Of a stretch of 64,000 nucleotides of DNA, positions 21,955 through 34,759 are shown one piece after another. Numbering within the stretch: position 1 is the first letter of the stretch; each line of letters opens with the position of its first letter. A model generated the notes under the pieces. That model was given only the letters and a program-made list of their open reading frames with translations, was not told the DNA's origin and made no database searches. Source of the stretch: Lolium rigidum (Eukaryota; Streptophyta; Magnoliopsida; Poales; Poaceae); assembly GCF_022539505.1 (NCBI RefSeq), contig NC_061511.1, forward strand, positions 38,119,144-38,183,143, written 5' to 3'. Made by a program: the position numbers and the translations under genes.

Positions 21955-24900
21955 GTAGTCCGATATAGTGCAAAACATCGGACCGATCCGGCACCGTCCG
22001 ATTCCCATTACATCACGCGGCGCGCATGCATCCAGGTTTCATGCTAAAATAAAGGTCGCATGTTGCCCACCTCACCCATAATTCCGGTCAGCTCCTCCCA
22101 AATTGATCACTAAAATCCCGCTCGGTTCGCTCCTCCAAAAAAAGTTGCTGCGTCCGCCTCGTGTAGTCGTCGTCGCCACCACCCTGATCGTCGGTGGCCG
22201 GGCGGCATAGCCAGGCAGGCAAGGGTGTAGTCCGGACTCTGGACAAAGCAGCCTGTCGGAGATTGCTTCCTTGAACGTCTATACAAATCGGATATATAGG
22301 TAATTCAAACTAAATTTGATCATCGTTTATGCTGAATTACCACAAAGTTGCTGCTCCTTGCTGGCTTGATCTCGTAGTCAGCTTGGAGCTGCTCTGATCT
22401 AACCGTGGTGGTTGATCTGGTCTTGCCGTAACGGCACTACTCCGATCTGACGGTGTGGCTCGCCAACAACGACATCCATATGGATTGATCGGACGGGAGA
22501 ATGCATCCTCCACACCAACCGGTATGAAAAAGAATTGTCGCCGCGAGATTTTTTTACATGATTTCTTCGATGTTGGATCACTATTTTTATGCAGGGATTT
22601 TATTTAAAATAGGTCGATGCTATCAACAGTATTGGGACTGCATTCTGCCTACAAATCCTAGCCAAGTCATCAATGAATTTCATCCAGATGGCGTGGCTTA
22701 TGTTCGATGAGGAGGACCAAAAGCAGAAGCAAGCGAGCATGCGGCGTGTCATTCAAGGGCTAAAGCCTCATGGAATGATGTCTCCATGCGCCAAAGGAAA
22801 TGAACCAAGTGCTTGTAACACATTGTTGCTTATACATCCATAAAACATACCGTCTTGTAGAATGAAGCAAATTTGTTGTATGTAGGAAGCGTATGAAAGT
22901 GCAACACTGCTATTTTTGATGACTTGAAGGAAGCAAATACGTATATTGTCTGAAATATGTCAAATGAATGTATGAAGCACTAAAATGTACTCCAAGTCTC
23001 CAAGTATAGGAATGAATCCTCCACACAAAAAGAAAATATTGCAGGTTTCCTTACTTGTATGCTTCAAATATGTATCTTGTTTGAAATATGTCAATTGAAT
23101 GTATGAAGCACTAAAATGTACTGTAAGTATAGGAATGAAGCTTCCACACACAAAATAATGTTGCATGTTTACAATACTCAGTGTGCTTCATAGGCATATG
23201 AATGAAGCTTCTGGCACATAAATCAACTATGTGCTTCCGGTACATTATGTTGAACCGTTCAAATTTCACGTTGGTAGATCCCAATGTTTTTGAAATATGT
23301 ATCACTTTACACACGACACAAATTATGTATGCCACATCCAAGAACTTTCATTAACCATGGAAGCAATATTAATTTTGATGTCCACATAAACATAGTTTGA
23401 TATGCTTTAAAAAATATATCTTTACTATTAAATGGGAGTTGGTCGTTTGACGCTCAACGCGTTTGATGGTCGTCATTAAAAGAATCTTGTCCATCCAATT
23501 TAATCTGAGCAACGAACACCGTTCGATCGATTTATATAAGGTATACATGCCTCGTCCAACCCAGCCCCACTCGACAAAACAAAATCAGAATTAAATTGAA
23601 ACGTGATCTCCGGAGCTGTTTTGCATATGCCCATTAAATACTTCCATATGTTATCATGCCGTATTGTGCCTTCATCTAATTTCCTCCCGCTAATGAAGGA
23701 ACTATAAAGGGGAATCAATGATACTTCCTGCCATCTTGTGCCTTCCTCTAATTTCCTCCCGCTAATGAAGGAACTATAAATAGAAATCAATCAATACAAA
23801 TTAATTATGAGATATTTCCTTACTGTGTATGCATTCCCTACAAACAATTTGCTGCTCCTCCCCCTCTCAATCCAAGCAGGCTGCCGCCTCATCACCCATC
23901 TTGCTGGCCACCCCACCCCAGCCCTCCCATGCCCGCCCAGTTCTCCGATGCTCGGAAGCATGCACGCATGCCGGCAACAATCATCCTCGCCGCCGCCTTG
24001 TCCGTTCCGCCTGCACACTGACCACCTACCTATATCTTCACACCCAGATGAACCACTCCCACTAACATGCCGCCTTCCTCTCGAGGGGAGGATGCATACT
24101 GCCATGTGCCGACCTCAATGTCGCCGTCTCCCATGATGGACGGCCCCTAGAGGCGCAGAGTATCACCCACTCTCCTGCTCCATTCTCATCATAGACTATG
24201 TCGCCTCCCTGCACTCCCACGCAGATGAAACAGCATGCACGCCGCAGCTCGATGCCAGCCCCAACTCTCCGCGCTTTCGCAAGGCTCGATTGGAGAAACA
24301 TCTGCCCAGAGCCCCCAGAATTTTCCTGCACAACCATGTGTCACTTTAGGGTTCTCGATTGGGAGAGAACTTATTTGAGAAATCCACTACAATTCTTTAG
24401 TAACATTAGTAGCGAAGCCAATTTAAAATATTGTTGTTAGTCTTGTTAATTCTTACAGCTAAAATTTGCATATTTGGGCCTGTTGATTGGGGGCATTTTC
24501 TGATTTTTTTTTTGATCATGCATCATTTGCAGTGGAAGGGCAATTGAAGGAGAATAGTCATTGGTGCCAACTACTGAAGTGAGAACTTTAAGGTTGAAGT
24601 GAGAACTTTAAGGTGATTCAATCTGTAATCTTGTTATGTTTTTTTTACATTATACTTTTACGTTCAGACAAAGAGTGAATGTACTTATGCTTTATTTTGA
24701 TGGCTAGCAAGCCTTAAAATTAGAACACTTTATTTTACTAAAAGAATGAGATAGATAGAACAAGTGTTTGTCGGATGCTACACAGTCACACAGATGACTA
24801 CAACATTTCATCAATCAATGGGTAATTTGACATCCTTGTTGTGCATCTCTTGAAAATTCTATTTAGTGATGTCATGGTGCACTCTACATAATAGTGACGT

Positions 24901-26076
24901 GCATTGCTAGATAACAGATGATTAGTGCAAGTATATCGTTGGTGTGTCTTCAAAATTTATTACCATTGTAATGTTTCGCCCGGTTAGGTATTGAATTTGT
25001 CAATAATTTTTTACTTATAATCCAATTTCATGTTGCAGTCTCTGCATTGCCTACAGGCTCTGCAGGCTGTATTTTGGGCTGATAATAATTTGTAGGTCTA
25101 CGAGACAAGAAATATATGCTCTGGCAAATATCTTATCACTTGTTTATGTCTTCTTGAATTATTTGACAAAAGCCCATCTCGTGTGGTGTGGATGATATAC
25201 AAACAAAGAAGCCTTGAAGACATAAAGAGTACATGGGCTTGCTGACCAACTAGAAAGAAGACATTGAAGAGTTTGGGAGATGGCTAACCGTGCGGTTTGG
25301 TGTGGTGATCACTGATCGTTGGAAAGAGCTTGTAAAATGTTACAATAGTTAGTTTATTATCCGGTTTTCTGGTACCCCTGTTTTCAAGTATGTTGCATAT
25401 TCTGCTGCTAGGTGTCTATGAGGAATGCATCTTGGCGCTCATATTATTTCATGAAAATGGGTCGTTGTGTGTTTGTCTTACAATTTAATGATTGCGTAAA
25501 GGAAACCATGTTATTTCGTAATACTTTTACTTTAAAATGCTTTTAATGGATCATGTAATTTTGTATGGACTCTCAAAACTGAAATGTGTTAAATGGTTAA
25601 TTACTCATATAGTCATATGTTTCTTGTCTTGCAAGATGGGGAAAAAAGAGAGCCCGGGCATCCGTAGCAACGCACGGGCATTCACCTAGTTTTTACATAG
25701 AAGCAAAATTCAGCTCTAACGGAAGTAAATATTAGTCGCAAAGGAAACAAAAATAAATAACATCAGAAATTTGCATGCCTGAATTTTGCAAAAATTGCAT
25801 GTTAACGGAAGCAAATTTGCATGCCTGAAATTTTGCTAAATTGTTGCTAGTTTCCTTCAAAACGGGGTTTTTGGTTTCCTAAAAATCCCGAAGAGTTAAG
25901 TTTGGGAAGCAGTCAAGGCGTATCCTAGTAATTAGTGGTTTCTGTTGATACGAGCAGTTATTTTGGAGCATGCAATCAGGCGCTGATTTCATGGAAACTA
26001 ACATCCAAAATGCTTCCTATCGTGCGGCTACAGAATGGTCCGATGGGAAGCCACAAATCGGGCTCCGAATCCTAGT
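21955..26076. mobile_element. E2: E1-related TIR transposon, interrupted by a Helitron
   Basis: The ends (21955-21990 and 26020-26076) are imperfect inverted repeats of one another: ACTA....TCG.AG.CCGAT and CATCGGACC can be aligned. Both are related to the ends of E1. The right part is AT-rich with GCTTC/GAAGC motifs and includes a degenerate tandem repeat of about 130 bp (22955-23215, each unit with GAATGTATGAAGCACTAAAA). The GC-rich left part (22130-22500) has no domain. Without the nested Helitron the element would be about 1.85 kb, close to E1. Its right end overlaps the 3' end of the NLR at 26028. Confidence 0.5.
23419..25689 (+). mobile_element. Helitron 1 (non-autonomous, 2.27 kb)
   Basis: Starts TCTTTACTATTAAA after an A and ends ...CACCTAG before a T, the canonical A/T insertion without duplication. 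A hairpin precedes the end: GCCCGGGC and GCACGGGC arms around ATCCGTAGCAAC, 7 of 8 bp paired. The 3' terminus closely matches that of the second Helitron at 37465. No Rep/helicase ORF is present. A tandem duplication of about 73 bp at 23655-23797 contains CTATAAA boxes, followed by a GC-rich gene-like segment (23870-24340) without recognisable domain, perhaps captured. Confidence 0.88.
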
Positions 26077-29000
26077 GGCCCCCTTCCTTCTTTTTTTGCA
26101 TATTCTTCCAATTTCTTTTCTCGAATTCCATGTTCAACTGAGGTTTCCCCTGCGATCACATCTTGTTTCTCTGAAGTCTGATCACATATCTCCTTTTTTG
26201 CCTCCATGTACTTTTCATCACCACCAGAAAAGTTCCAATCCACCAATTGTACATTGATGATGGGGATGTTTGGATGCTTGCTAATGGCGTTAGTCAACAC
26301 CAACTGTGCAGACTTCCTGTCGCATTTATCAGCACTAGCTCGCCCAATTTTTGTGGAGATTTCCATGAGGCGAGTTAGGCGCTCGAATCCAGCAGCTAAT
26401 AAGCTGCATCGCTCCATTTTATTAGCATTAAAACCAAGCTTAAGCTTTCGGATTTCGGGCATTGCTCCTTCCAGAAAAACAATGCATGGTGCAGCACACA
26501 CAAACTTGAAGTACTTGAGAACAAAGAATCCCCCACCTTCAAACATGACCCTTCTTACAGGGACGGTCCAGACAAACAACGAGAGAGCGGTGAGAGAAGG
26601 TAATCCATTGAGAATAACAACATCTTCACTCGACAACTTCCTGACTGCAATCTTTAAAGTGCAAAGCTTGGTAAGCTCATTTGTCCACTCAGGTAGGCTG
26701 GAGAAGATGCAGCAGCGCCGTGACAACTCCAGTCTCTGAAGAAGAGCTGGAGAAAGGGGCTCGATGGTGAAGCCATGCCAGGAAATGCTCATGTTTGAAG
26801 CACCTGCATCATCCTGAATGTTTATATGAGAGGAGACTGCAGGTACCAGAGTTACACATCTGAGATTTCTTAGTTTCCTAATTATCGAGCCCAGGCCTTC
26901 CAAGTTATTTTCCAGGTTATCAGGCTGTAATGTGGAACATGTCAAATAAAGATCCTGGAGATTGGTCAGCTCACCAAGGCTCATGACATTTTCTGTTGAG
27001 TTCTTGCCAAGATCGATAACTCCCAGACTGCGAAGAGAAGTCATGCGGCCAATAGCAGTGGGCAGACGAGCCTTGCTAGGAATGCTGAGGTAGAGCAAGC
27101 CACGCAGATCAACAATGTCTGGCGGAACTACATTTACTTCAGCATCAATTTCCCATGCCATCAAATCTTTTAGACTTTGCATCTGGGCAGGAAGTTCCAC
27201 ACTCATATAACATGCATCAAGATGAAAATATCTCAGCCGGAACAGTTTTGAAATTTCAGTGAGGTTATAACTCACTCCATCAGGTTCACTGAGGTTGTCT
27301 GTCAAGTCATCAGATTCAGGGATGTTGACACTTAGGTCACCAGGTCCACTAAGTTTTCCACTACTGTTATCAGGATCAGCCCATAATTTAAGGATCAGAA
27401 CCTGAAGAAAACGGAACTCAACAATCGAAGGCACGCACTTGAGCAATCCAGAAAAGGCAAGTGATCTAACTTTTGACAGTCTCATACTTGCCGCCACTTG
27501 CGGTGTGGCATCTTCAACATTGCCAAAGTGGAGGGCGAGCCGACGAACCTTGTCAGCAAGTCTTATAGCGGTCTGAGAATGATCTATTGCAATGCTGAAA
27601 TTCTCTTCTATGGACTTATATCTAATAAAGCGAAGTACTATGTTGTGCACTTTGCATGACAGAATTTCATCATTGCAGTTGATATCCTCCGGTTGGATCA
27701 TTCCCCTGTTCACAAGCTCATCAAAATAGCTCCGTGCAACTTCATTCCCATCTTCCCCTTCTACCACGCAGATGAAACCTTCGGCCATCCACTGCTTCAC
27801 CAAATCAACCTTCAGGATTACACGGTCCTCTTCATACATACACAGGTATAGCATGCATGCTTTCAAGCCGTGGGTAAGATTGTCGTAGCCAAGGTTGAGA
27901 ACTTGGTTTATCCCTTCCAAACTATTATTTGTGGTAAAACAGGAACTCAGTGAATTCTTTATGTAATTCCATTGCTCTAGGCTGCTGGCTGGCTGACGTG
28001 CCAAGAGGCTGGCCAATATATTAATTGTTAGCGGCAGGCCACCACTTACTTTTATAATTTCATTTGAAACTTCCTTTAGACCTTGAGGACATTCAGCTTG
28101 AATGCCAAATACTGTACTTAAAAGAAGTTCTCTTGACTCATCTTCATTAAGCGGTTCCTTCTTGAATATATACATAGAGTTACCTGCTTTGTCTGAAGGC
28201 ATGTACTTGGAGGAATCTGCAGAACATGCCTGAGCTACAGCGTCAACTTCGGTCGTTGCTAATATTCTACTGCAGCATTTTCCCTTTGGCAAAGCATGAT
28301 TAACAATATCCCAGGTAGATGATGCCCATAGATCATCAATTACAATTATGTACCTGCCAAAAAATATTTATATTATATTATTCATGGCAACTAACAATTA
28401 GGAAAACAGTCTCTTGGAAGGATGGTGGAGTGATGACGGCATCATTCTAAGATTCAAATCATGCTTCACACCAAAAGGAGTATAAGAAATAATTATTTCC
28501 ACAAAAAAACTATTAAGATGTTGGTCTGTTTTATGGAAAGCATGATATGACAAGAGCTATATTACTATTCTTGAAAGTACTATCCTGCATTCATTATTAA
28601 GCTTTTGATTTGTTTTCTGCGCTCTCGCATGCACCTGCTCAATCATCCAAAGATAGCACGATTTATTCGAGTAAAGGGGACAAAATGATTATTGATGGTA
28701 AGACAGTTAAGGCTAGCACTTGTTTATATGGATATGTTCGAATGAACATGTCATTTTATTCACTCATTTGTTCCGAATTCTAATTTGTATATTGATAGAA
28801 CCTTTACATGAGTATTTTTCTAGCACAATGTTCACTTGTGTGTTTAGAAAGTCTATGTTGTTAAACCTAGTAAGAAGTCACCATCTTCAATTCCTCGCAT
28901 TACTATAGAAAAGCCAATCCTAGACATCTCATCTCAGAAAATTAGGGTATTGGTGAAGATTTCCACCTCACTTTTGGGATATATATGGCTCATCATCGCA

Positions 29001-30095
29001 ATACATCCGAGACATCTTTTAGAGCACTGGATGTGATAACAAATACATGCTAGCTAGTAGGTTTTTTTAATTAACTATTTTGGACCTAGAAAACCAGGCT
29101 GAGCGGTCTCTCCCGTGCCCCACCTAGTACTTTTCATCTTCCTCCTACTCCCTGTTTCTCTTATCCTTATTCCTCTTCACGCACCTTTCTTCTTGAATGG
29201 CATGCCAAATTGTAAGGATCATACAGTTTTGCATTTATGTAGTAAAAGATAGATAACCCAAAAAGAACACTTACGTTTTATTTTGGAGGTATTTGTTGAT
29301 ATTCAATACTAGTTTATGCACCTCGCAAGAATCGGGGAGCTGGTGCCGCCTAACTTGTGACAGTATGCTGGTGAAGAGCCTCTTCATGTCTGGTTTTCGC
29401 GACGCCCACACAAAAGCACGGCACTCAAACTGGCCTTCAAGCTTACGGTACACTTCTTTCGCGAGGGTGGTCTTACCAACCCCACCAGTTCCAACAATGG
29501 ACACCACCTTGTGCTCTGGCTGTCCATCGTTAGCCAGCCAGCCACAAAGCTGTTTGATGGACCTCTCCACACCAACAAGGGAAATGCTACCTATGATTGG
29601 GGAGTGCGGGCGTTCACCCAGCTGACAGCTGCTGCTGCTAGACCGCCACTTGCAGTAACCAAGATAGGTTTTGTGCCGTTCAATTGCTTCCTTGACGCGA
29701 GTCCTAAACTCTGAGATCTCGTCGGCGATCCATTGGTGCCGTTTCAGCTTCTTTGGGAACCTAGAGATCTTAACACGCGGGAGATTTTGTGTCTGGAGGG
29801 TGCTGCTCCTGGAACCACTGGTGCCGGCTTCGGCGAGCTCATCAAGGAAGTCATCGATGTCGAATGACAGGTCGCGCATGTCCTTCATCCAGAAGCTAGC
29901 CGTCGAGGCAGGAGACTCCACCTCTGATGGCTCCAATAGGAAATTGTCTATTAGTCCCTGGAGATCACCTTGGAGGATGCGGAGCTTGTTCTTCTCTTCT
30001 GGCCGCAGATTGTGCTTGCGTCCCAATAGCAACGACTCCAGCTTACCTGGAAGGGACCTCATGGCTCCCTGGGAAGCACTGATTGGGGCCTCCAT
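26028..30095 (-). CDS. CC-NB-LRR (NLR) immune receptor, left member of head-to-head pair
   Basis: Two exons: 30095-29275 and 28353-26028, with a 921-bp GT-AG intron splitting a Thr codon just before kinase-2. The model gives 1048 residues in frame. The ATG at 30095 (MEAPISASQGAM) is preferred because TTCACTTCAG just upstream looks like the acceptor of a 5'-UTR intron. Coiled-coil Rx-type domain at about 1-150 (DLSFDIDDFLDEL near 75-87); NB-ARC with P-loop GTGGVGKTTLA at 202-212, kinase-2 VIDDLW near 278, GLPL near 380 and RNBS-D CMLYLCMYEED; LRRs to the C-terminus. The MHD motif reads VHN (509-511). NLRs sense pathogen effectors in the cytosol. Residues 600-641 are a low-complexity insertion, and the last roughly 16 residues and stop come from transposon E2. 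It appears intact but altered. Confidence 0.88.
28354..29274 (-). other. Intron of the left NLR
   Basis: Donor GTAAGT (29274-29269) and acceptor TTTTTTGGCAG (ending at 28354). Phase 2, at the same place relative to kinase-2 as the intron of the partner NLR. Confidence 0.8.
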
Positions 30096-30960
30096 CTCCT
30101 TGTTCCTGAAGTGAACCAAACCAGAGATTTATTAGTCGCTCTCTTTTCAAAATAAACAACATTGGTATGGACAAAGCATTCTGTAACTGTACCTAGGCAG
30201 AAGAAATCATGTAAGGGGTGGAAGCATTAAGTTGGGCTTGCATGCGACTTTTGCCAAATCTGTATGAGTTTTGCTCTACATTCAACCCCCTATGAAATCG
30301 CTGAGGGATATGGACCAGAGAGTGGCTTGAACATGGCGTACAGAGAGAGCCATGGGTGCTTTTTCTTTGTTTTTGAGGACAATCAGACCACTTGTCTTTT
30401 TGCAACCTAAATTAGGTCAAGTCGGCCGTTTGCTTTTAAAATTATATAAGGGGATGTGGACCATTCTTGTTTTCCCTAATAAGTTAAGTCAAGTGGACCA
30501 TTTCTTTTCAAAATTACATGAGGAGATGTGGAATATTTATATTTTCAAACAATATAAGGACAACTGGACGTACCTACTACTTGACTACTACAATACAAAG
30601 GACAACTCTACTGGGGCCTTCGACGACTTGACATATTAACTAAGGTAAGAGACACAAAACAGATCATCATGATAGAGATCACTGGTTTATGTAGAGACAA
30701 TCATTGTTGGCCACTTAAAATCACTTCTAAAAAACAACTAACCAAAAATCATAAGTCTAGTCAAGTTGTATTAGAGAATTTTGCAGGAAAAGGTGTATTA
30801 GAGATATTCCATAGTGGCAAAGCAAGTGGGAACTTATGGAGGAGCAGAGTACCTAGCCACATATGTAGTAGGTGCTGTGCAAGTACTGGATTGTGTTGTA
30901 ACATTTTCTTCCGTTTAATCCACTTTCCCCTGATCCCAAAGCAATCAATCTCACCTGAAG
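30096..30960. promoter_or_regulatory. Shared divergent promoter region of the NLR pair
   Basis: 865 bp separate the two start codons, so the pair likely shares regulatory DNA. It holds two degenerate direct repeats (30415-30484 and 30486-30548) built around AAAATTAxATxAGGxGATGTGGA. Part of the left gene's leader and a 5'-UTR intron must also lie here. I found no convincing TATA box for either gene. Confidence 0.55.
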
Positions 30961-33900
30961 ATGGCACTGCCGGCAGGACTAGTGGCGGAGAAAGCAGCAG
31001 CCACTGCTTTCGCGAACGTCATCATGGGAAGACTCAACAGCGAGCTCGAGAAGAAGTACCAGATGTGGAAGAACATCGAAAGGGAAAGCATATCTCTGCA
31101 AACTGACCTCGGCATCCTGGCGGCAGCTGTGGATGACTACCAGACCATGGCTGCTCATCCTCCTCGCACGGCCGTCGCGAGGGTGTATGGCGAGGAGATC
31201 ACTGAGCTGACCCACGATATCGAAGATTGCATCGAGCGGTTCCTGCACCGCGTTACCTGCAAGGCTGGAGCGTCGCGGGCTCGGCGCTCAGCTCACGCCA
31301 TCAGGACTTTCCGCATCCGTCTCCGGTTCGCTGCCAAGATGAAGGAGTTCAGGAACCGCGTGGCGGCAGCACGGGAGCGGGCGTTGAACGCCTCTCTGCT
31401 AGCTGATGGAGACCAAGCCCAGGCCAAATAAACGAGACCGCACAGCAAGTGAGTTATGCGCAGGATCATTGTCATCCTGTGGGCATCGCGGATGCTACCA
31501 GGGAGCTTCGTGCGCTGCTCGGCATCGAACCTAACGAAGATGAAGCAGAGGGTACTAGTACTAGCAGGGCTGCAGCTCAGCTGAGGGTGGTCGCCGTTGT
31601 GGGATTTGGTGGTTCAGGGAAGACAACCCTTGCAAAAGCAGTCTACGATACTGTCCAAATGGAAGGAGCACTCCGCTGTGTATGGGTTGATGGGCACTTG
31701 CTGGATTATAAGGGTGCCAATGGGGTTGTCAAACATATACAAGATGAGATTAGTCTTGGGGAAGTGTCTTCTGCAACATCTCCCACAGAATACCACGAGG
31801 ACAGGTATGTGTAATTAAGTCTTGCGCATCAACTATTTTCAGTTTTACTCCTGTCTACACAGTAGTACAAGCTAGCCTGAAATCATGTATTAGAGTGTAT
31901 CCCAACCAACTTATCAATCTTCCACTAGCTCCCGAAAAAATAAAAAATTATGCAGCTACGCTTAAATCAATGTTTCCTTATGGTGATTGGAACTGTAAAA
32001 TAAGACATTCTCCTATATGTGCTCTTATATATAGGCACATATGCCACCAATGTTCAAAAGAAAGTGACAAGGCCAAAAGTGTTTTTTATATAAAAAGCTA
32101 AACTCCTGTGGAATTTTGGACATTTCACAACGAAATACCCGAGATGCAAGAACAATCTGTGTGAAAGTATCATTGGGTGAATAAAATTACCAAGTACATA
32201 TTGAATGGGTACTTGGGTAGGCATATGAATAGCCCACAAAGTTTCAAGAAATCTTTATTAAAAATAATATCGTTGGGCAATTCTAGATAGACAAACAGAG
32301 CACATACAGTTTGCGCCTTAATGAATTTACTCGTATATAAAAACCAATTCCATAAAATAATTGAAATACTTCTAGGTTTAAGGCCACAAATGTCACCCGC
32401 TGGACAATGTGAGCAAACAGGGTGTCGAAGCTTCCAAATACACTTTTCGTGGAAGAAGATGGCTTGTGTTTTCTAGATCCACACATGTAGACTGGATATC
32501 TACATGCTTCCAAATACACTGTTGGATACTTTACGTTTACCAAAATCTGATTTTCATTTGTCTAGCAGGTATTTAATCGTGATTGATGACATTAAGGAGA
32601 AGCACTTGACGCACTGGAATACGCTGAGGAATGCCTTCAGGGATAATGGCAGAATAATTGTGACAACGGCCACTCAGTCCGTAGCTAATAGATGCTGCAA
32701 TTATCCCCGCGAAGAGGATAGATGTACCTTTGGTTATGTGTACAGCATGAGAGCTCTTGGAGAAGAAGATTCTAGAAAAATAGCTCTCATGGGAAGATGC
32801 TCACCTGAAATAGTGCTGGGTGCAGCAAAACTCCTGAAGCAATGTGGTGGTCTTCCACTTGCTCTTTATAGTGTGGCATGCCAATTGAGCTGTGAAAAGG
32901 TACTCACAGGGAAATTATGTAACAAATTGTGCAACGATTTGGGTACATATCTGGAACGTGAAGACGAGCCTAACTTTGCAAGGCTTCGAGGTGTTCTTAG
33001 GGAGAATTACACCAGTTTGCCTGATTACAGTGTCAGGACCTGTTTGTTGTACCTAGGTATATTCCCAATGGATCATCCCCTCAAGAAGAATGTCATAACC
33101 AGGCGATGGTTGGCTGAAGGATATGCACGCCATCATCAAGGCTGGCACCAAATTCTAGCTGATGAAACCTTCAAGACATTTATCAACCGAAGTATCATTC
33201 TGCCTGTTGTTCCAATCAGCAGTGATACAGAGAAGACATGCAAAGCTCATGGTATCATGCACGCATTCATGTTGCACAAGTCTATGTCTAAGAAATTCAT
33301 CATGCCATATGGTTCTCAGCACAAAAAAGTTCGTCACTTCTTTATCCATGATAGTAGCAGCGGAAACTCCAGAACAATGCCAGACATCGATTTATCTCGT
33401 GTCAGATCTCTAACTGTTATAGGGAATGCAGGTGATGCTATTTCCAACTTTGAAAAGTACAAGCTTACACGAGTGTTGGACCTGGAAGGTTGCATTGATG
33501 TCAAAGATTATCATCTTAAAGACATATGCAATCTATGGAATCTGAGATATCTAAGTCTTGGGCCCAATATCACAAGGATTCCCAGGGAAATTGCACAACT
33601 TAAGTTGCTGGAGACACTTGATGTAAGCAAGACAAGGGTGAATGTGCTCCCAGTGGAAGCTATTGGTCTACCCTGCTTAATTCATCTGATTGGAAAGTTT
33701 AAGCTTCAAGACCAAGTCAAGACAGAGAGACTGCCCAAAGAATGTACGTTACAGACGGTCAAGGGATTTGTTGCCGACAAGGGTCAGGGATTGTTGCTAC
33801 TTATGGACCATATGAAGAGATTGAACAAGGTCAAGATATGGTGCGATTCTGAGGAAACTGAACAAGGTCAGGTTGACATGAATAATCACATTTCCAAAGC

Positions 33901-34759
33901 CATCGAAAGGTACATTGAAACTCAGATGGGTGAAGACAATGTTCGATCCCTGTCCCTTTACTTCCAAGGATTACCCAACGGTACCCTCTGTGCTCTAGAT
34001 CAAGTATGTGAACACTACAGCTTGAGAGCAGGACATATGTATCATCTCAGCTCACTGAAGCTACATGGCAACTTCAACTCAGCCACATTGCCAAAGTTCG
34101 TTGCCTTGTTTCGTGACCTCACTAAGCTAAGCATTTCGACCACCCTGTCTGTGACACAGCATCTCCTTTCAGTCATTGGCGAGGTGCCTGTCTTGCTGTA
34201 CCTCAAGATGACTGCCAACAGCATCGATGATGGTTTCGTCATACAAGATGGGAAGTTCAGGAGCCTTCACTGCCTATGTCTTGAGCTGAAAGTCATGGGG
34301 ACATCTGTGTTATCAATTGAAGATGGAGCTCGGCCAGAGATTATCTCTCTGCAACTAATCTGCAAGGATCTAGTTGGTCTTTCCGGCGTCGAAATCATGC
34401 GCCTCCGAGAGCTGAAGGAAATTTCTCTGCATCCTGAAGTGGACGAAAAGACAAGAAAAGTGTGGGAAGCAGAGGCGAGGAGCCACCATAACAGGCCGAC
34501 TGTTCTGTTCATCGCAGGTGGCCTTCAGGAGACACCAGCTGCAGTTGAGGAGGAACCGGCACATGGGTATCACATCGGAGAGGGGCCACGTGTAGTTGAT
34601 GAAGAACCACCAGCAGCACGCTCTACCGCATACGTGGGGGTGGAGCAGGAGAATAATGCTACAGAATCCATCAAACCAGGACTCATGGTTAATTTTGCTA
34701 AAGGGCCTTTCGTGCTGGACGCGGTGCAACTGCAAGAGGTGGCACCTTCGGCAACTTAA
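30961..34759 (+). pseudogene. CC-NB-LRR immune receptor, right member of head-to-head pair, frameshifted
   Basis: ATG at 30961 (MALPAGLVAEKAAATAF). The coiled-coil part runs to 31428 and hits TAA; the reading continues one frame over from about 31420 (NETAQQVSYAQDH), so a single-base change disrupts the CC/NB-ARC linker. The P-loop is GFGGSGKTTLA at 31600-31632. The intron 31805-32568 (GTATGT...TAGCAG) is phase 2. Exon 32569-34759 holds kinase-2 YLIVIDDI, RNBS-B GRIIVTTAT, GLPL CGGLPLAL, RNBS-D RTCLLYLGIFPMDH, an MHD site reading AHG (33245-33253), LRRs and an acidic C-terminal extension of about 90 residues after 34480. Apart from the frameshift it is about 1010 residues with intact splice sites, so either decay is recent, an assembly indel is involved, or a truncated CC protein is made. 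Confidence 0.85.
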
